NCBI GenBank assembly: GCA_019753285.1
Contig: JAIELD010000072.1
Location: 1 to 32,769, forward strand
Direction: 5' to 3'
DNA length: 32,769 nucleotides
From: Beijerinckiaceae bacterium
GTDB lineage: Bacteria; Pseudomonadota; Alphaproteobacteria; Rhizobiales; Beijerinckiaceae
Under the pieces are notes generated by a model, which was not told where the DNA came from, did not search any database, and worked only from the letters and a program-made list of their open reading frames with translations. Position 1 is the stretch's first letter; every line of letters begins with the position of its first letter. A program made the position numbers and the translations under genes. This document shows positions 23,994-32,675 of the stretch, piece by piece.

Positions 23994-26900
23994 ATGGAGA
24001 AGCTGTTTCCCTACATCGTCAAGGAAACGAAACTCGACCAGCTCAAGATCCTGCTGATCGTCCTGCTGTCGTTCCCTTTTTATTTCGTTTCCCTCGATCT
24101 GCCGAAGCAGATCATCAGCAACGCCATCCAGGGCAAACAGTTTCCGACCGTTCACAGCACGGTCAAAGTCCTGAAGATTTCGCTGAGCTTCCCGAGCTTC
24201 ATTTCAGATCGCCGCATCGATATCTTCGACGGGATCGACATGGAGCAGTTCGCCTATCTGTTCTATCTCAGCGGGCTGTTCCTGGCGCTCGTGCTGATCA
24301 ACGGTTTCTTCAAATACAAGATCAACATCAAGAAAGGCGCGCTCGGCGAACGCTTCATCCAGAACCTGCGTCTGACCCTGTTCACGCGGCTCCTGACCTT
24401 CACGCCCGAAGCGCTGAGAAACCTGAAGCCGAGCGAGGCGGCGACCATATTGAAGGACGAGGTCGAGCCCATCGGCGGCTTCGTCGGCGATGCGTTCGTC
24501 CAGCCGCTTTTCCTCGGCGGCCAGGCGTTGACCGCCTTGCTCTTCATCATCCTTCAGAGCCCTCAGCTCGGGCTCATCGCGGTCCTCATCCTCTTCGTTC
24601 AGCTCGCCGTGATCCCCAAGCTCCGGCGTGAGCAATTGAGGCTCGGCGCGGAGCGCCAGAAGAAGCAGCGCGCCTTTGCGGGAAAGGTCGGCGAGGTCGT
24701 CGAATGCCTGCCGGAGATCGGTAACCAGGGCGGCGCGGCACTTGAGAGACGGCGCGTCGCCGAGCGGCTCGACGATCTCTACAATGTGCGCTTCCGCCTC
24801 TACGAACGCAAATTCGCGGTCAAATTCCTCAACAACCTGCTTGCGCAGCTCACACCGTTCCTCTTCTACACGATCGGCGGTTTCTACGCCCTGAAAGGCG
24901 ACATCGACATCGGTCAGCTCGTCGCCGTGATCGGCGCCTATCGGGACCTGCCGCCGCCATTGAAGGAGCTGATCGACTGGGACCAGCAGCGGCTCGACGT
25001 GGAGACGAAATTCCAGCTCGTTTCGCAGCAATTTCCGATGATGATGTCGCAGGAGCCGACCGCGTCCATCAAGGAGCGCGAGATCGATGACGGCCTCGAT
25101 CATCCGAGCATCGTTTCGGAGCAGATCAGCATCCAGAGCGCGGCGGGCGATCCGCTTCTCAGCCGGTGCTCGTTCGAGATCCCGTTCGGCAGCCATGTCG
25201 CGATCCTCGATCTCGGCGGCGATGGCGCGCGCAATCTCGGTCAGGCTCTTGGCGGGAGGCTGTCGCTGTCAGGCGGCAATCTTCTCATCGGCGGCGTTCC
25301 GTTCGATCAGATCAAGCCCGAGCGGCTCGGCAAGCTGATCGGTTACGCCAACAACGAGCCGACCATCTTCGACGGCACCATTTACGACAACATCATCTAC
25401 TCGCTGCATCGCAGCCGCGCTGGTCTGGAGCCGGGGTCGGCGAGCATCGACTACCACGCAGCGGGATGCGATACCGAGGCCGCGTTTCAGGAGCGCCTGC
25501 TTGCCGTGCTCGGGATCGTCGGCCTCGATGGACCGGTCTTCGCCTTCGGCCTCGCGCGTCGTCTCGACCCGGCAGCCAATGCGCGTTTTGCCGACAGCAT
25601 CGTCGTCATGCGCAAGAAGCTCCGCGCCCGGATCGCGCATGACGACGCGCTGACGATCATCGAGCCGTTCGACCCGTCAAGATATACGGCCAACGCCTCC
25701 ATCATCGACAACATCATCTTCGGCGTTCCGCACGATCCCTCGACCACGGAGCAGGACTTCGCCCGGCAGGAGACGATGCGCAGGCTGCTCGACGAGCATG
25801 GCCTGAGCGAGGCTCTCGTCCAGATCGGCGAGCGGATCGCAGCGATGATGATCGAGATTTTCAAGGACATCGATCAGGACAACATCCTCTTCGAACAGTT
25901 CGCCTTCATTCCATCATCGAAGCTGTCCGCCTATGGCGACATCCTCAACCGCCGCCTCGCCGGCACCATCGTCCCGGAAGACCAGACGCTGCTGATCGCG
26001 CTCGCCTTCCTCTACATCGAGCCGCGTCACAGGCTGGGGCTTCTCAATGATGAATTGCGCGCCAAACTCCTGACGCTGCGCGCCGCCTATGCGAGCCGCG
26101 CCGACAATCAAATCCTCATCGATCGATACGACCCCGACAGCTATTGCGCCTCGGCGTCGCTGAGGGACAACCTTCTTTTCGGGCTGGTGGCTTATGGTGC
26201 GCCGGGCGGCGCAGACCAGGCGACGGCCGCGATCTATCAAGTCATCGCGGATGAGGGGCTTCTCGCTCAGGTTTACCGCGTCGGCCTCGATCAGCCGACA
26301 GGCTATGGCGGGCGTCTCCTCTATCCTGCGACGCGCATGGCCGTCGCGCTGGCGCGCAATATCATCAAGAAGCCCGCCATCTTCATCCTCAACGATGCGT
26401 TCGGCGCGTTCGGCGAAAGCGACGCGAGCGCCATCCTGCGGCGTGTGCGGATGGACATGATCGGCAGGACGCTGCTGGTCATCGGTCGCAAGATCGACGC
26501 GCAATGGCCGTTCGACATGAGGCTGTCGTTCGACGGCGCCAGGATGGCGCAGGTCGAGAGAAAGGCCTCCGACGAGCGGGACGAAACGCGCGACGATCGG
26601 AGCGCGGCGCTGGATGCCAACGAAAACGTCGAGCTGCGGGCGCTGCGGGCCGTGCCGATCTTCAACGGGCTCGACCTCGCCAACCTGAAACTGCTCGCCT
26701 TCACCAGCGAGAAGGTCGTGTTCAAGCAGGGTGACACGCTGTTCAGCCAGGGGCAGGAATCCGATGTCGCCTACACGATCATCAGCGGGCAGGCCGACGT
26801 TTTGATCGAAACGGCGGATGGCCCGGTCGTCATCTCGTCGGTCGGCGAGAACCAGATCATCGGCGAGATGGGCATCATCACAGGCGAGCCGCGCTCGGCC

Positions 26901-27074
26901 ACCATCGTGGCGAAGAGCGAGATCACGGCGCTCAGCATCAGAAAAGACGTCTTCACGGCTCTGCTGGCGGAGTTCCCCGTCATGGCGATGTCGGTCACGC
27001 GACTCGTCGTGAAGCGGCTTCAGGACAACGTCAAGACGATCCGCAAACACGAAGCCGAGCAGAAGCAGGCCTGA
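23994..27074 (+). CDS. ABC-exporter-like membrane protein with degenerate ATPase and cyclic-nucleotide-binding domain
   Basis: 1026-residue inner-membrane protein. Residues 15-330 resemble an ABC-exporter membrane domain (helices about 18-36, 85-105, 170-207, 280-315). Residues 375-470 resemble the start of an ABC ATPase (ISIQSAAGDPLLSRCSFEIP), but the P-loop place reads LDLGGDGARNL, with no GKS/T. A Q-loop-like motif ending in DNI/DNL recurs three times (about 462-470, 569-577, 722-730). The last part (about 765-810) has TGYGGRLLYPATRMAVALAR and AIFILNDAFG, weak echoes of signature and Walker B with Asn at the Asp position. The C-terminus (about 882-1015) is a CNB domain whose cassette IGEMGIITGEPRSAT keeps Glu958 and Arg967. 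ATP hydrolysis looks unlikely; control by a cyclic nucleotide is plausible. The MBL gene follows after 3 nt. Confidence 0.87.
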   Translation: MEKLFPYIVKETKLDQLKILLIVLLSFPFYFVSLDLPKQIISNAIQGKQFPTVHSTVKVLKISLSFPSFISDRRIDIFDGIDMEQFAYLFYLSGLFLALVLINGFFKYKINIKKGALGERFIQNLRLTLFTRLLTFTPEALRNLKPSEAATILKDEVEPIGGFVGDAFVQPLFLGGQALTALLFIILQSPQLGLIAVLILFVQLAVIPKLRREQLRLGAERQKKQRAFAGKVGEVVECLPEIGNQGGAALERRRVAERLDDLYNVRFRLYERKFAVKFLNNLLAQLTPFLFYTIGGFYALKGDIDIGQLVAVIGAYRDLPPPLKELIDWDQQRLDVETKFQLVSQQFPMMMSQEPTASIKEREIDDGLDHPSIVSEQISIQSAAGDPLLSRCSFEIPFGSHVAILDLGGDGARNLGQALGGRLSLSGGNLLIGGVPFDQIKPERLGKLIGYANNEPTIFDGTIYDNIIYSLHRSRAGLEPGSASIDYHAAGCDTEAAFQERLLAVLGIVGLDGPVFAFGLARRLDPAANARFADSIVVMRKKLRARIAHDDALTIIEPFDPSRYTANASIIDNIIFGVPHDPSTTEQDFARQETMRRLLDEHGLSEALVQIGERIAAMMIEIFKDIDQDNILFEQFAFIPSSKLSAYGDILNRRLAGTIVPEDQTLLIALAFLYIEPRHRLGLLNDELRAKLLTLRAAYASRADNQILIDRYDPDSYCASASLRDNLLFGLVAYGAPGGADQATAAIYQVIADEGLLAQVYRVGLDQPTGYGGRLLYPATRMAVALARNIIKKPAIFILNDAFGAFGESDASAILRRVRMDMIGRTLLVIGRKIDAQWPFDMRLSFDGARMAQVERKASDERDETRDDRSAALDANENVELRALRAVPIFNGLDLANLKLLAFTSEKVVFKQGDTLFSQGQESDVAYTIISGQADVLIETADGPVVISSVGENQIIGEMGIITGEPRSATIVAKSEITALSIRKDVFTALLAEFPVMAMSVTRLVVKRLQDNVKTIRKHEAEQKQA

Positions 27075-27077
27075 GCG

Positions 27078-27914
27078 ATGGCAAGCAATGATCCAACATC
27101 ACTCGGCATCAAGTTCTGGGGCGTCCGCGGCTCCATCCCCGTATCCGGTCCGGCGACGGCAGAATTCGGCGGCGCGACGACGTGTCATGAAATCCTTCTC
27201 GGCGACACGAGGATCATCGTCGACGCGGGCTCCGGCATCAGGCGGCTCGGGCTCCAGCTCGTCGAAGAACGGTCGAGCCGCGCGAACATCCTGCTGTCCC
27301 ACATGCATCTCGACCATGTGATCGGCCTCACCGCCTTCGCTCCGTTCTTCACGCCCGATTTCGACATTTCGCTCCATGCCCAGTCCAATCCCGACTATCC
27401 GCTGATCGATGCATTGGAGCGGATCTTCAACGAGCCTCTCTTTCCGGTGACGCTGAACGCGCTGATCTCGCGGCCAAAGTTCTCGAGCTTCGAGGCTGGG
27501 CGGAGCATCGAGATCGACGGCCATGTGGTGAGGACCTGCGCGCTCAATCACGGGATCGGGTCGATCGGCTATCGTTTCGACCATTGCGGCAAGAGTATCG
27601 CCATCCTGACCGATCACGAACACCAGAGTGCCGAACCGGACGCGGCGCTTGTGGATTTCGCAAAGGACGCCGACCTCATCGTCTATGACGCGATGTGGGA
27701 CGAGACCGACGATTACGACCGGCACAAGGGCTGGGGCCACTCCACCTGGCAGGCTGGCGTGGCGCTCGCCAGCGCGGCCAAGGCGCGGCGGCTTGCCTGC
27801 ATGCATCACGCGCCGGAATCCTCCGACGCGACGCTGCGCGAGCGCGAGGCGCGACTGAAGGCGATCATGCCGGGCAGCGTCTTCGCGCGGCAGGGCGACG
27901 AAATTGTCATCTAG
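27078..27914 (+). CDS. Metallo-beta-lactamase-fold hydrolase, possible cyclic-nucleotide phosphodiesterase
   Basis: 278-residue cytoplasmic metallohydrolase. The opening IKFWGVRGSIPVSGP followed by FGGATTCHEI belongs to the MBL group near PhnP and cyclic phosphodiesterases. Metal ligands: His75, His77, Asp79, His80 in SHMHLDH, His158, Asp179 in LTDHE, and His221 in the GHSTWQAG segment; His243/His244 follow in CMHHAPE. It begins 3 nt after the ABC-like gene, so the two are co-transcribed. Members of this group often occur with CNB domains; with a cyclase and two CNB proteins nearby, hydrolysis of a cyclic nucleotide is a reasonable guess but the substrate is not proved. Confidence 0.88.
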   Translation: MASNDPTSLGIKFWGVRGSIPVSGPATAEFGGATTCHEILLGDTRIIVDAGSGIRRLGLQLVEERSSRANILLSHMHLDHVIGLTAFAPFFTPDFDISLHAQSNPDYPLIDALERIFNEPLFPVTLNALISRPKFSSFEAGRSIEIDGHVVRTCALNHGIGSIGYRFDHCGKSIAILTDHEHQSAEPDAALVDFAKDADLIVYDAMWDETDDYDRHKGWGHSTWQAGVALASAAKARRLACMHHAPESSDATLREREARLKAIMPGSVFARQGDEIVI

Positions 27915-27977
27915 CGCTGCTCGCACGGATCGGCGACCGCGCAGCGCGGCGGAAGCCGCCTTGTTCAGGCTGGCGTC

Positions 27978-28009
27978 GATGCCGCACGGCATCCCGGTGG
28001 CATTTTTAT
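27978..28009 (+). terminator. Weak candidate terminator after the MBL gene
   Basis: GATGCC-GCAC-GGCATC (27978-27993) forms a 6-bp stem, and a T-run ATTTTTATT follows at 28002-28009. The 8-9 nt between stem and T-run is more than usual, so this is weak. A smaller GGCGG-AAG-CCGCC stem lies at 27948-27960. One of them may separate this operon from the LIV operon that follows. Confidence 0.3.
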
Positions 28010-28057
28010 TGCAGGTATAAACATCGAAACAACAGCAATTTTATGAGAGCGACGCCC

Positions 28058-29221
28058 ATGGCATCATCGATCTGGAAACGATTCATATTGAGCACGACGA
28101 TGTGCGCGGCTTTGAGCGTCGCGACGCAATCGAGCATGGCGGCGCCGGCTGCCTGCACCGGTCCGATCAAGATCGGCCTGACGACGGCCCAGACGGGCAA
28201 TCTCGCGCTGCTCGGCGTGCAGGCGAAAAACGGCGTCGAATTCGCGATCGACGAAATCAACAAGGCTGGCGGCATGGCCGGCCAGCAGATCGTCCTCGAT
28301 GCGCAGGATACGGGCGCATCGAGCACGGATGCTCTCAACGCGATGAACCGCGTGATCGAGGGCAAGCCGCTCGCGATCTTCGGCTCGATGATCAGCCCCC
28401 ACGTCTTCACGCAGACCGAGGCCGTCACCAAATCCGAGACGCCGTTCATCGTCGGCGCAACCAACGCCAAGGTGACGTTGCAGGGCAGCCCCTGGCTGTT
28501 CCGCATCCATGCTCATGACGGTCAGCTTGCCGACCTCGTGCCGCGCTATCTCGTCTCCACCCTCGGCAAGAAGAAACCCGGCATCATCGCCGTCGCGGAC
28601 GATTACGGGCTCGGCGCATCCAAGGGCATCGAAGCGACGCTGCTGAAACTCGACGTCAAGCCTGCCGCCGTCGCCTCCTACGCGCCCTCCGACAAGGACA
28701 TGACGGCGCAACTGCTCGAGATCAAGGACAAGGGTGCGGACAGCCTGATCGTCTTCGGTCGCCCGGCGGACGTCGCGCTCGTTCTGAAGCAGTCGAGCGA
28801 TCTCGGCTTCAAGGTTCCGACGATCGGCAACGCCAGCATGGTCGCGCAGACGACGCTGAACAATCTCTCGGCCGCTGAAGCAGACGGCATTTACGGCCTC
28901 GGCGGCATGATCCCGCAGACCTCGACCGATCCGAAGATCGTCGATTGGTCGAAGCGCGTGCAGGAGCGCTACAAGGTGCCGGCGGACAATTTCACCGTCG
29001 CCTATTACGACGCGACATATCTGTTGAAGAGCATCGTCGACAAGGTCGGCTGTGACAAGGCCGCGATCAAGGACGCCTTCGCCGCCACCAAGGACTGGCA
29101 GGGACTGCTGATCACCTACTCGACCGACAAGGTTGGCGATCTCACCCATACGCTCGGCATCTACCAGAACAAGGGCAAGACTCCGGTTCTCGTCAGCACG
29201 ATCAAGGAAACCGGCTACTAG
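28058..29221 (+). CDS. LIV-type ABC transporter periplasmic substrate-binding protein
   Basis: 387-residue periplasmic receptor (Peripla_BP_6 family) of the second LIV operon. Signal peptide about 1-29 (ILSTTMCAALSVATQSSMAA), then IKIGLTTAQTGNLALLGVQA, NGVEFAIDEINKAGGMAGQQ, and the ligand-lobe segments IFGSMISPHV, IVGATNAKVT and FRIHAHDGQLA. The ATG at 28058 is preferred because GAGAG lies about 8 nt upstream; an ATG at 28043 would add five residues. livH follows after 9 nt. Substrate unknown. Confidence 0.93.
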   Translation: MASSIWKRFILSTTMCAALSVATQSSMAAPAACTGPIKIGLTTAQTGNLALLGVQAKNGVEFAIDEINKAGGMAGQQIVLDAQDTGASSTDALNAMNRVIEGKPLAIFGSMISPHVFTQTEAVTKSETPFIVGATNAKVTLQGSPWLFRIHAHDGQLADLVPRYLVSTLGKKKPGIIAVADDYGLGASKGIEATLLKLDVKPAAVASYAPSDKDMTAQLLEIKDKGADSLIVFGRPADVALVLKQSSDLGFKVPTIGNASMVAQTTLNNLSAAEADGIYGLGGMIPQTSTDPKIVDWSKRVQERYKVPADNFTVAYYDATYLLKSIVDKVGCDKAAIKDAFAATKDWQGLLITYSTDKVGDLTHTLGIYQNKGKTPVLVSTIKETGY

Positions 29222-29230
29222 GCCGCTTGC

Positions 29231-30097
29231 ATGGGACAGCTCATCGTCAACGGGCTCGCGCTCGGCAGCATCTACGCGCTCGTGGCGCTCGGCCTGATGC
29301 TCATCTTCAACACGGTGCAGATCGTCAATTTCGCGCAAGGCCAGTTGCTGATGATCGGCGCGTTCATCGGCATCAGCGCCAGCCTGCAGCATGACCTGCC
29401 GATCGAAGCCGCCTGGCTCGCGACCATCCTCGCCATGGGCCTGCTCGGCCTCGTGTTCATGGCGATCGTCTATCTGCCGCTGCGCGGCAAGGCACCCTTC
29501 CTCGTCATCCTGACAACGATAGCGATGGGCATCGTACTCGAGAACCTTGCGCTCATCATCTGGGGGCCGCTGCCCGTTTCGCTGCCCTCTCCCGTGCGCG
29601 GGCCGCCGCTCCGCGCGGCGGGCCTCATCGTCTCGATGCACCAGCTCTTCATCTTCGGGACGCTGGCCGTCATCCTCGTCGCCCAGTATCTGTTTCTGAC
29701 ACGGACCCGCTTCGGCATCATGATGCAGGCCACCGCGCAGGACATGAACATGGCGCGGCTTGTCGGCATCCGCGTCAACCGCACCGTCTGCGTCGCCTTC
29801 GCGCTTGGCGCAATCCTGTCGGGCATCGCCGGGCTGCTCGTCGCCCCCATCTTTCTCGCCGAGCCGACCATGGGCGGCAGCCTTGGCCTCAAGGGTTTCG
29901 TCGTCAGCGTCATCGGCGGCTTCGGCAGCCTGCCCGGCGCGGTGATCGGCGCGCTCATCCTCGGCCTCATCGAGACCTTCGGGGCGCGCTACATCTCGTC
30001 CAATTTCCGTGACGCGTACGCGTTCATCATCATGATCGGCGTGCTCACGGTCTGGCCGCGCGGGATCATGGGCGAAAAGAGCAGCGAACGCGTATGA
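29231..30097 (+). CDS. livH: Branched-chain amino acid-type ABC transporter permease LivH
   Basis: 288-residue LivH permease. It starts MGQLIVNGLALGSIYALVAL and continues IFNTVQIVNFAQGQLLMIGA, with the coupling segment IMMQATAQDMNMARLVGIRV near 165 and a C-terminal VLTVWPRGIMGEK. No strong Shine-Dalgarno is visible; translation may depend on coupling to the binding-protein gene 9 nt upstream. It overlaps livM by ATGA. Confidence 0.95.
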   Translation: MGQLIVNGLALGSIYALVALGLMLIFNTVQIVNFAQGQLLMIGAFIGISASLQHDLPIEAAWLATILAMGLLGLVFMAIVYLPLRGKAPFLVILTTIAMGIVLENLALIIWGPLPVSLPSPVRGPPLRAAGLIVSMHQLFIFGTLAVILVAQYLFLTRTRFGIMMQATAQDMNMARLVGIRVNRTVCVAFALGAILSGIAGLLVAPIFLAEPTMGGSLGLKGFVVSVIGGFGSLPGAVIGALILGLIETFGARYISSNFRDAYAFIIMIGVLTVWPRGIMGEKSSERV

Positions 30098-31053
30098 TGC
30101 TGCCGTTCGAACGATCGCGCCTCACCGTCTGGCTCGTCATCGCCGCCGCATGCGCCCTCCCCCTGCTCGTCGGCGGCGGATACGCGCTGCAGGTCGCCAA
30201 CATCGCCCTCCTCAACGCCATTGTCGTGCTGGGACTGAACTTCATCACCGGCTGGACCGGACAGGTCAATTTCGGCCAGGCGGCGTTCTATGGCCTCGGA
30301 GCCTATACGACCGCCATCGCGCTCAAATTCGGCGTGCCGTGGCTGGCGACGCCCATCCTCGCCGCCGCCGCCGTCATGCTGGCCGGTCTCGTGCTCGGCG
30401 TACCGACGCTGCGGCTGCGCAGCTATTATCTCGCCATGACGACGATCGGCTTCGGCGAGATCGTCCGGCTCGTGATCGTGCATTGGGAGCCGGTCACGGG
30501 CGGCACATCCGGCCTGCGCAACATTCCGGGCGTCGGCATCGCCGGCTTCGAGCTTTCGGGCGCGATCCAGCATTATTTCCTGTTGGTCGCGACCCTGTCG
30601 CTGGCGGCGCTCGCCGCCCACCGGCTGCGTCATTCCGCAATCGGCCGCGCCATGATCGCCACGCGGGACAGCGAGATCGCCGCCGAGCTCAGCGGCATCG
30701 ATACCGTGCGGACCAAGCTCACAGCCTTCATGATCGGCGCGGTCTATGCGGGGGTCGCAGGGTGTCTCTACGCCTCCAGCATCCATTTCATCAGCCCGGA
30801 CAGCTTCACGGGCACGCAGGCCGTCCTGCTGATGACGATGCTCATCATGGGCGGCATGGGCTCGATAGCGGGCTCGATCCTCGGCGCGGTGAGCCTCACC
30901 ATCCTGCCGGAGCTGCTGCGCTTTCTCGGCCAGTGGTATCTCGTTCTCTACGGTCTCGGTGTCATCGCCATGATCGTGTTTGCGCCCGGAGGCATGGCGA
31001 CGATCATCGCCTCGCTGCGCGACCGCGCCCTTCGCGCGGAGCGCGGCTCGTGA
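30094..31053 (+). CDS. livM: Branched-chain amino acid-type ABC transporter permease LivM
   Basis: 319-residue LivM permease, partner of the preceding LivH. Typical segments: VVLGLNFITGWTGQVNFGQA (about 45-64), YYLAMTTIGFGEIVRLVIVH (about 110-129), the RALIATRDSE-like coupling stretch AMIATRDSEIAAELSGID near 187, and IMGGMGSIAGSILGAV near 250. The ATG overlaps the livH stop and the stop overlaps the GTG of livG. Confidence 0.95.
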   Translation: MMLPFERSRLTVWLVIAAACALPLLVGGGYALQVANIALLNAIVVLGLNFITGWTGQVNFGQAAFYGLGAYTTAIALKFGVPWLATPILAAAAVMLAGLVLGVPTLRLRSYYLAMTTIGFGEIVRLVIVHWEPVTGGTSGLRNIPGVGIAGFELSGAIQHYFLLVATLSLAALAAHRLRHSAIGRAMIATRDSEIAAELSGIDTVRTKLTAFMIGAVYAGVAGCLYASSIHFISPDSFTGTQAVLLMTMLIMGGMGSIAGSILGAVSLTILPELLRFLGQWYLVLYGLGVIAMIVFAPGGMATIIASLRDRALRAERGS

Positions 31054-31856
31054 GCCCGTCCCTGGAGAGCGTGACGACCGGTGACGAGGTCCTGCTCAAG
31101 GCATCGGGCCTCGTGAAGCGCTTCGGCGGGCTTGTCGCGCTCGATGGCGTCGACCTTGACGTGAGACGAGGCTCCATTCATTCGGTCATCGGGCCGAATG
31201 GCTCGGGAAAGACGACGTTGCTCAATTCGCTGAGCGGCGCTTATGTGCCCGATGCCGGATCGATCCGCCTTTCGGACCACGAGCTTGCGGGTCTCAGGCC
31301 GCACAAGATCGCGCGATACGGCCTCTCCCGCACGTTCCAGAACATTCGGCTCTTCGCCGGCCTTACGGTGCTGGAGAACGTCAAGGTGGCCGCCGCCCGG
31401 CATGCGCCGACCTCGTTGTTCGCCAAGATCGCCAGGACCGCCGGGCAGCGCGCGGCGGAAGCCGAGATGGACCGCCTGGCGCATGAAGCACTTCGGAGCG
31501 TCGGACTCGAAGGGCGCGCGGGGGACAAGGCGACCGACCTGCCCTATGCGCAGCAGAGGCTGCTCGAGATCGCCCGCGCGATGGCGGCGCGGCCGACGAT
31601 CATGCTGCTCGACGAGCCGGCGGCCGGCATGAACGACAGCGAGACGAAAGGGTTGCTCGGCACGATCCGCGCGCTCAGCGAAACGGGGCTGACGATCATC
31701 CTCGTCGAGCACAATGTGCGCCTCGTCATGGGGGTGAGCGACCATGTGACGGTGCTCGACTTCGGCCGCGTGATCGCGGATGGCGCGCCGGCCGACATCC
31801 AGAAGAACCCGGCCGTGATCGAGGCCTATCTCGGACGAAAGCGCGCGCATGGCTGA
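31050..31856 (+). CDS. livG: LIV-type ABC transporter ATP-binding protein LivG
   Basis: 268-residue ATPase of the second LIV importer. Walker A GPNGSGKTT (about 49-57), the LivG hallmark YGLSRTFQNIRLF (about 90-102), Walker B IMLLDEPAAGM and H-loop VEHN. The signature reads LPYAQQRLLEIARAM, with Ala where most LivG have Gly (xxYGQQ). The GTG start at 31050 is chosen because GTGA overlaps the livM stop and the family N-terminus follows; the longer upstream frame is a livM shadow. Confidence 0.95.
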   Translation: MSPSLESVTTGDEVLLKASGLVKRFGGLVALDGVDLDVRRGSIHSVIGPNGSGKTTLLNSLSGAYVPDAGSIRLSDHELAGLRPHKIARYGLSRTFQNIRLFAGLTVLENVKVAAARHAPTSLFAKIARTAGQRAAEAEMDRLAHEALRSVGLEGRAGDKATDLPYAQQRLLEIARAMAARPTIMLLDEPAAGMNDSETKGLLGTIRALSETGLTIILVEHNVRLVMGVSDHVTVLDFGRVIADGAPADIQKNPAVIEAYLGRKRAHG

Positions 31857-32577
31857 CGCGGAAAGCCTCCTCGTTGTCGAAAACCTCGTGGCGTCCTATG
31901 GCCGCATCGAGGCGGTGAGAGGCATCTCGTTCGCGGTAAACCCCGGCGAGATCGTCGCCGTGATCGGCGCGAACGGCGCGGGCAAGACGACGACGCTCGC
32001 CGCCATCTCCGGCCTCGTGCGGCCGCGTTCCGGCAGGATCGCATGGATGGGCGAGGAGATATCGACCCTCCCGGTCGAGACGATCGTGCGGCGCGGGCTT
32101 GCCCATTGCCCCGAGGGACGGCGGATTTTCCCCGGGCTGACGGTGCGCGAGAACCTCATCAGCGGCGCGTCCGCGCGGCGGCACGACAAGGCGGAGGTCG
32201 CGCAGGATCTCGACCGCATCTTCGATCTCTTTCCGCGCCTCAAGGAGCGGATCGGCCAGCGCGGCTGGTCTTTGTCCGGCGGCGAGCAGCAGATGCTGGC
32301 GATCGGCCGCGCCCTGATGAGCCGGCCGAAGCTGCTGATGCTCGACGAGCCGTCGCTGGGCCTCGCACCCATCATCATCGAACAGATGTTCGACCGCATC
32401 CTCGAGCTCAATCGCTCGACAGGCCTCGCCATCCTTCTGGTCGAGCAGAACTCCGCCATGGCACTTGAAATCTCGAGCCGCGCGCTGGTTCTGGAGGCAG
32501 GCCGGATCACGCTTTCAGGTTCGGCGGCGACGCTCGCCGGCGATCCGCGCATCGTCGAGGCCTATCTCGGCGGATAG
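31849..32577 (+). CDS. livF: LIV-type ABC transporter ATP-binding protein LivF
   Basis: 242-residue ATPase that pairs with LivG. Walker A GANGAGKTT (about 43-51), CPEGRRIFPGLTVRENL (about 86-102), a canonical signature LSGGEQQMLAIGRAL (about 142-156), Walker B LLMLDEPSLGLAP and VEQN. It overlaps livG by 8 nt and closes the operon. I see no convincing terminator in the 53 nt before the tRNA fragment. Confidence 0.95.
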   Translation: MADAESLLVVENLVASYGRIEAVRGISFAVNPGEIVAVIGANGAGKTTTLAAISGLVRPRSGRIAWMGEEISTLPVETIVRRGLAHCPEGRRIFPGLTVRENLISGASARRHDKAEVAQDLDRIFDLFPRLKERIGQRGWSLSGGEQQMLAIGRALMSRPKLLMLDEPSLGLAPIIIEQMFDRILELNRSTGLAILLVEQNSAMALEISSRALVLEAGRITLSGSAATLAGDPRIVEAYLGG

Positions 32578-32630
32578 GCCCATCGCTGCGGCTTGCAAAC
32601 GTCCGCGAGGGTGACATCTGACGGGTGATG

Positions 32631-32675
32631 TGGCGCACCCAGCACGATTCGAACGTGCGACCTTTGCCTTCGGAG
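32631..32675 (-). other. 3' part of a tRNA-Arg(CCG) gene, probable attachment (att) site
   Basis: On the minus strand this reads, in order: anticodon loop CTCCGAA (anticodon CCG), 3' anticodon stem GGCAA, variable AGGTC, T-arm GCACG-TTCGAAT-CGTGC, acceptor TGGGTGC, discriminator G and CCA. The upstream bases do not continue the tRNA: the 5' anticodon stem should read TTGCC but reads AATTG, and no D-arm follows. A 3' tRNA copy starting at the anticodon loop is the classic core left by a tyrosine-recombinase integrative element. The element would lie to the right, outside the window, with the intact tRNA at its far end. A split (intron-containing) tRNA is an alternative. Confidence 0.7.

Noticed and set aside
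25914..27050. 378-codon open frame on the minus strand
   Set aside because: Antisense to the ABC-CNB gene; shadow composition.
28064..29641. 525-codon open frame on the minus strand
   Set aside because: Antisense to the second binding-protein gene and livH; Arg/Asp-rich shadow without domain.
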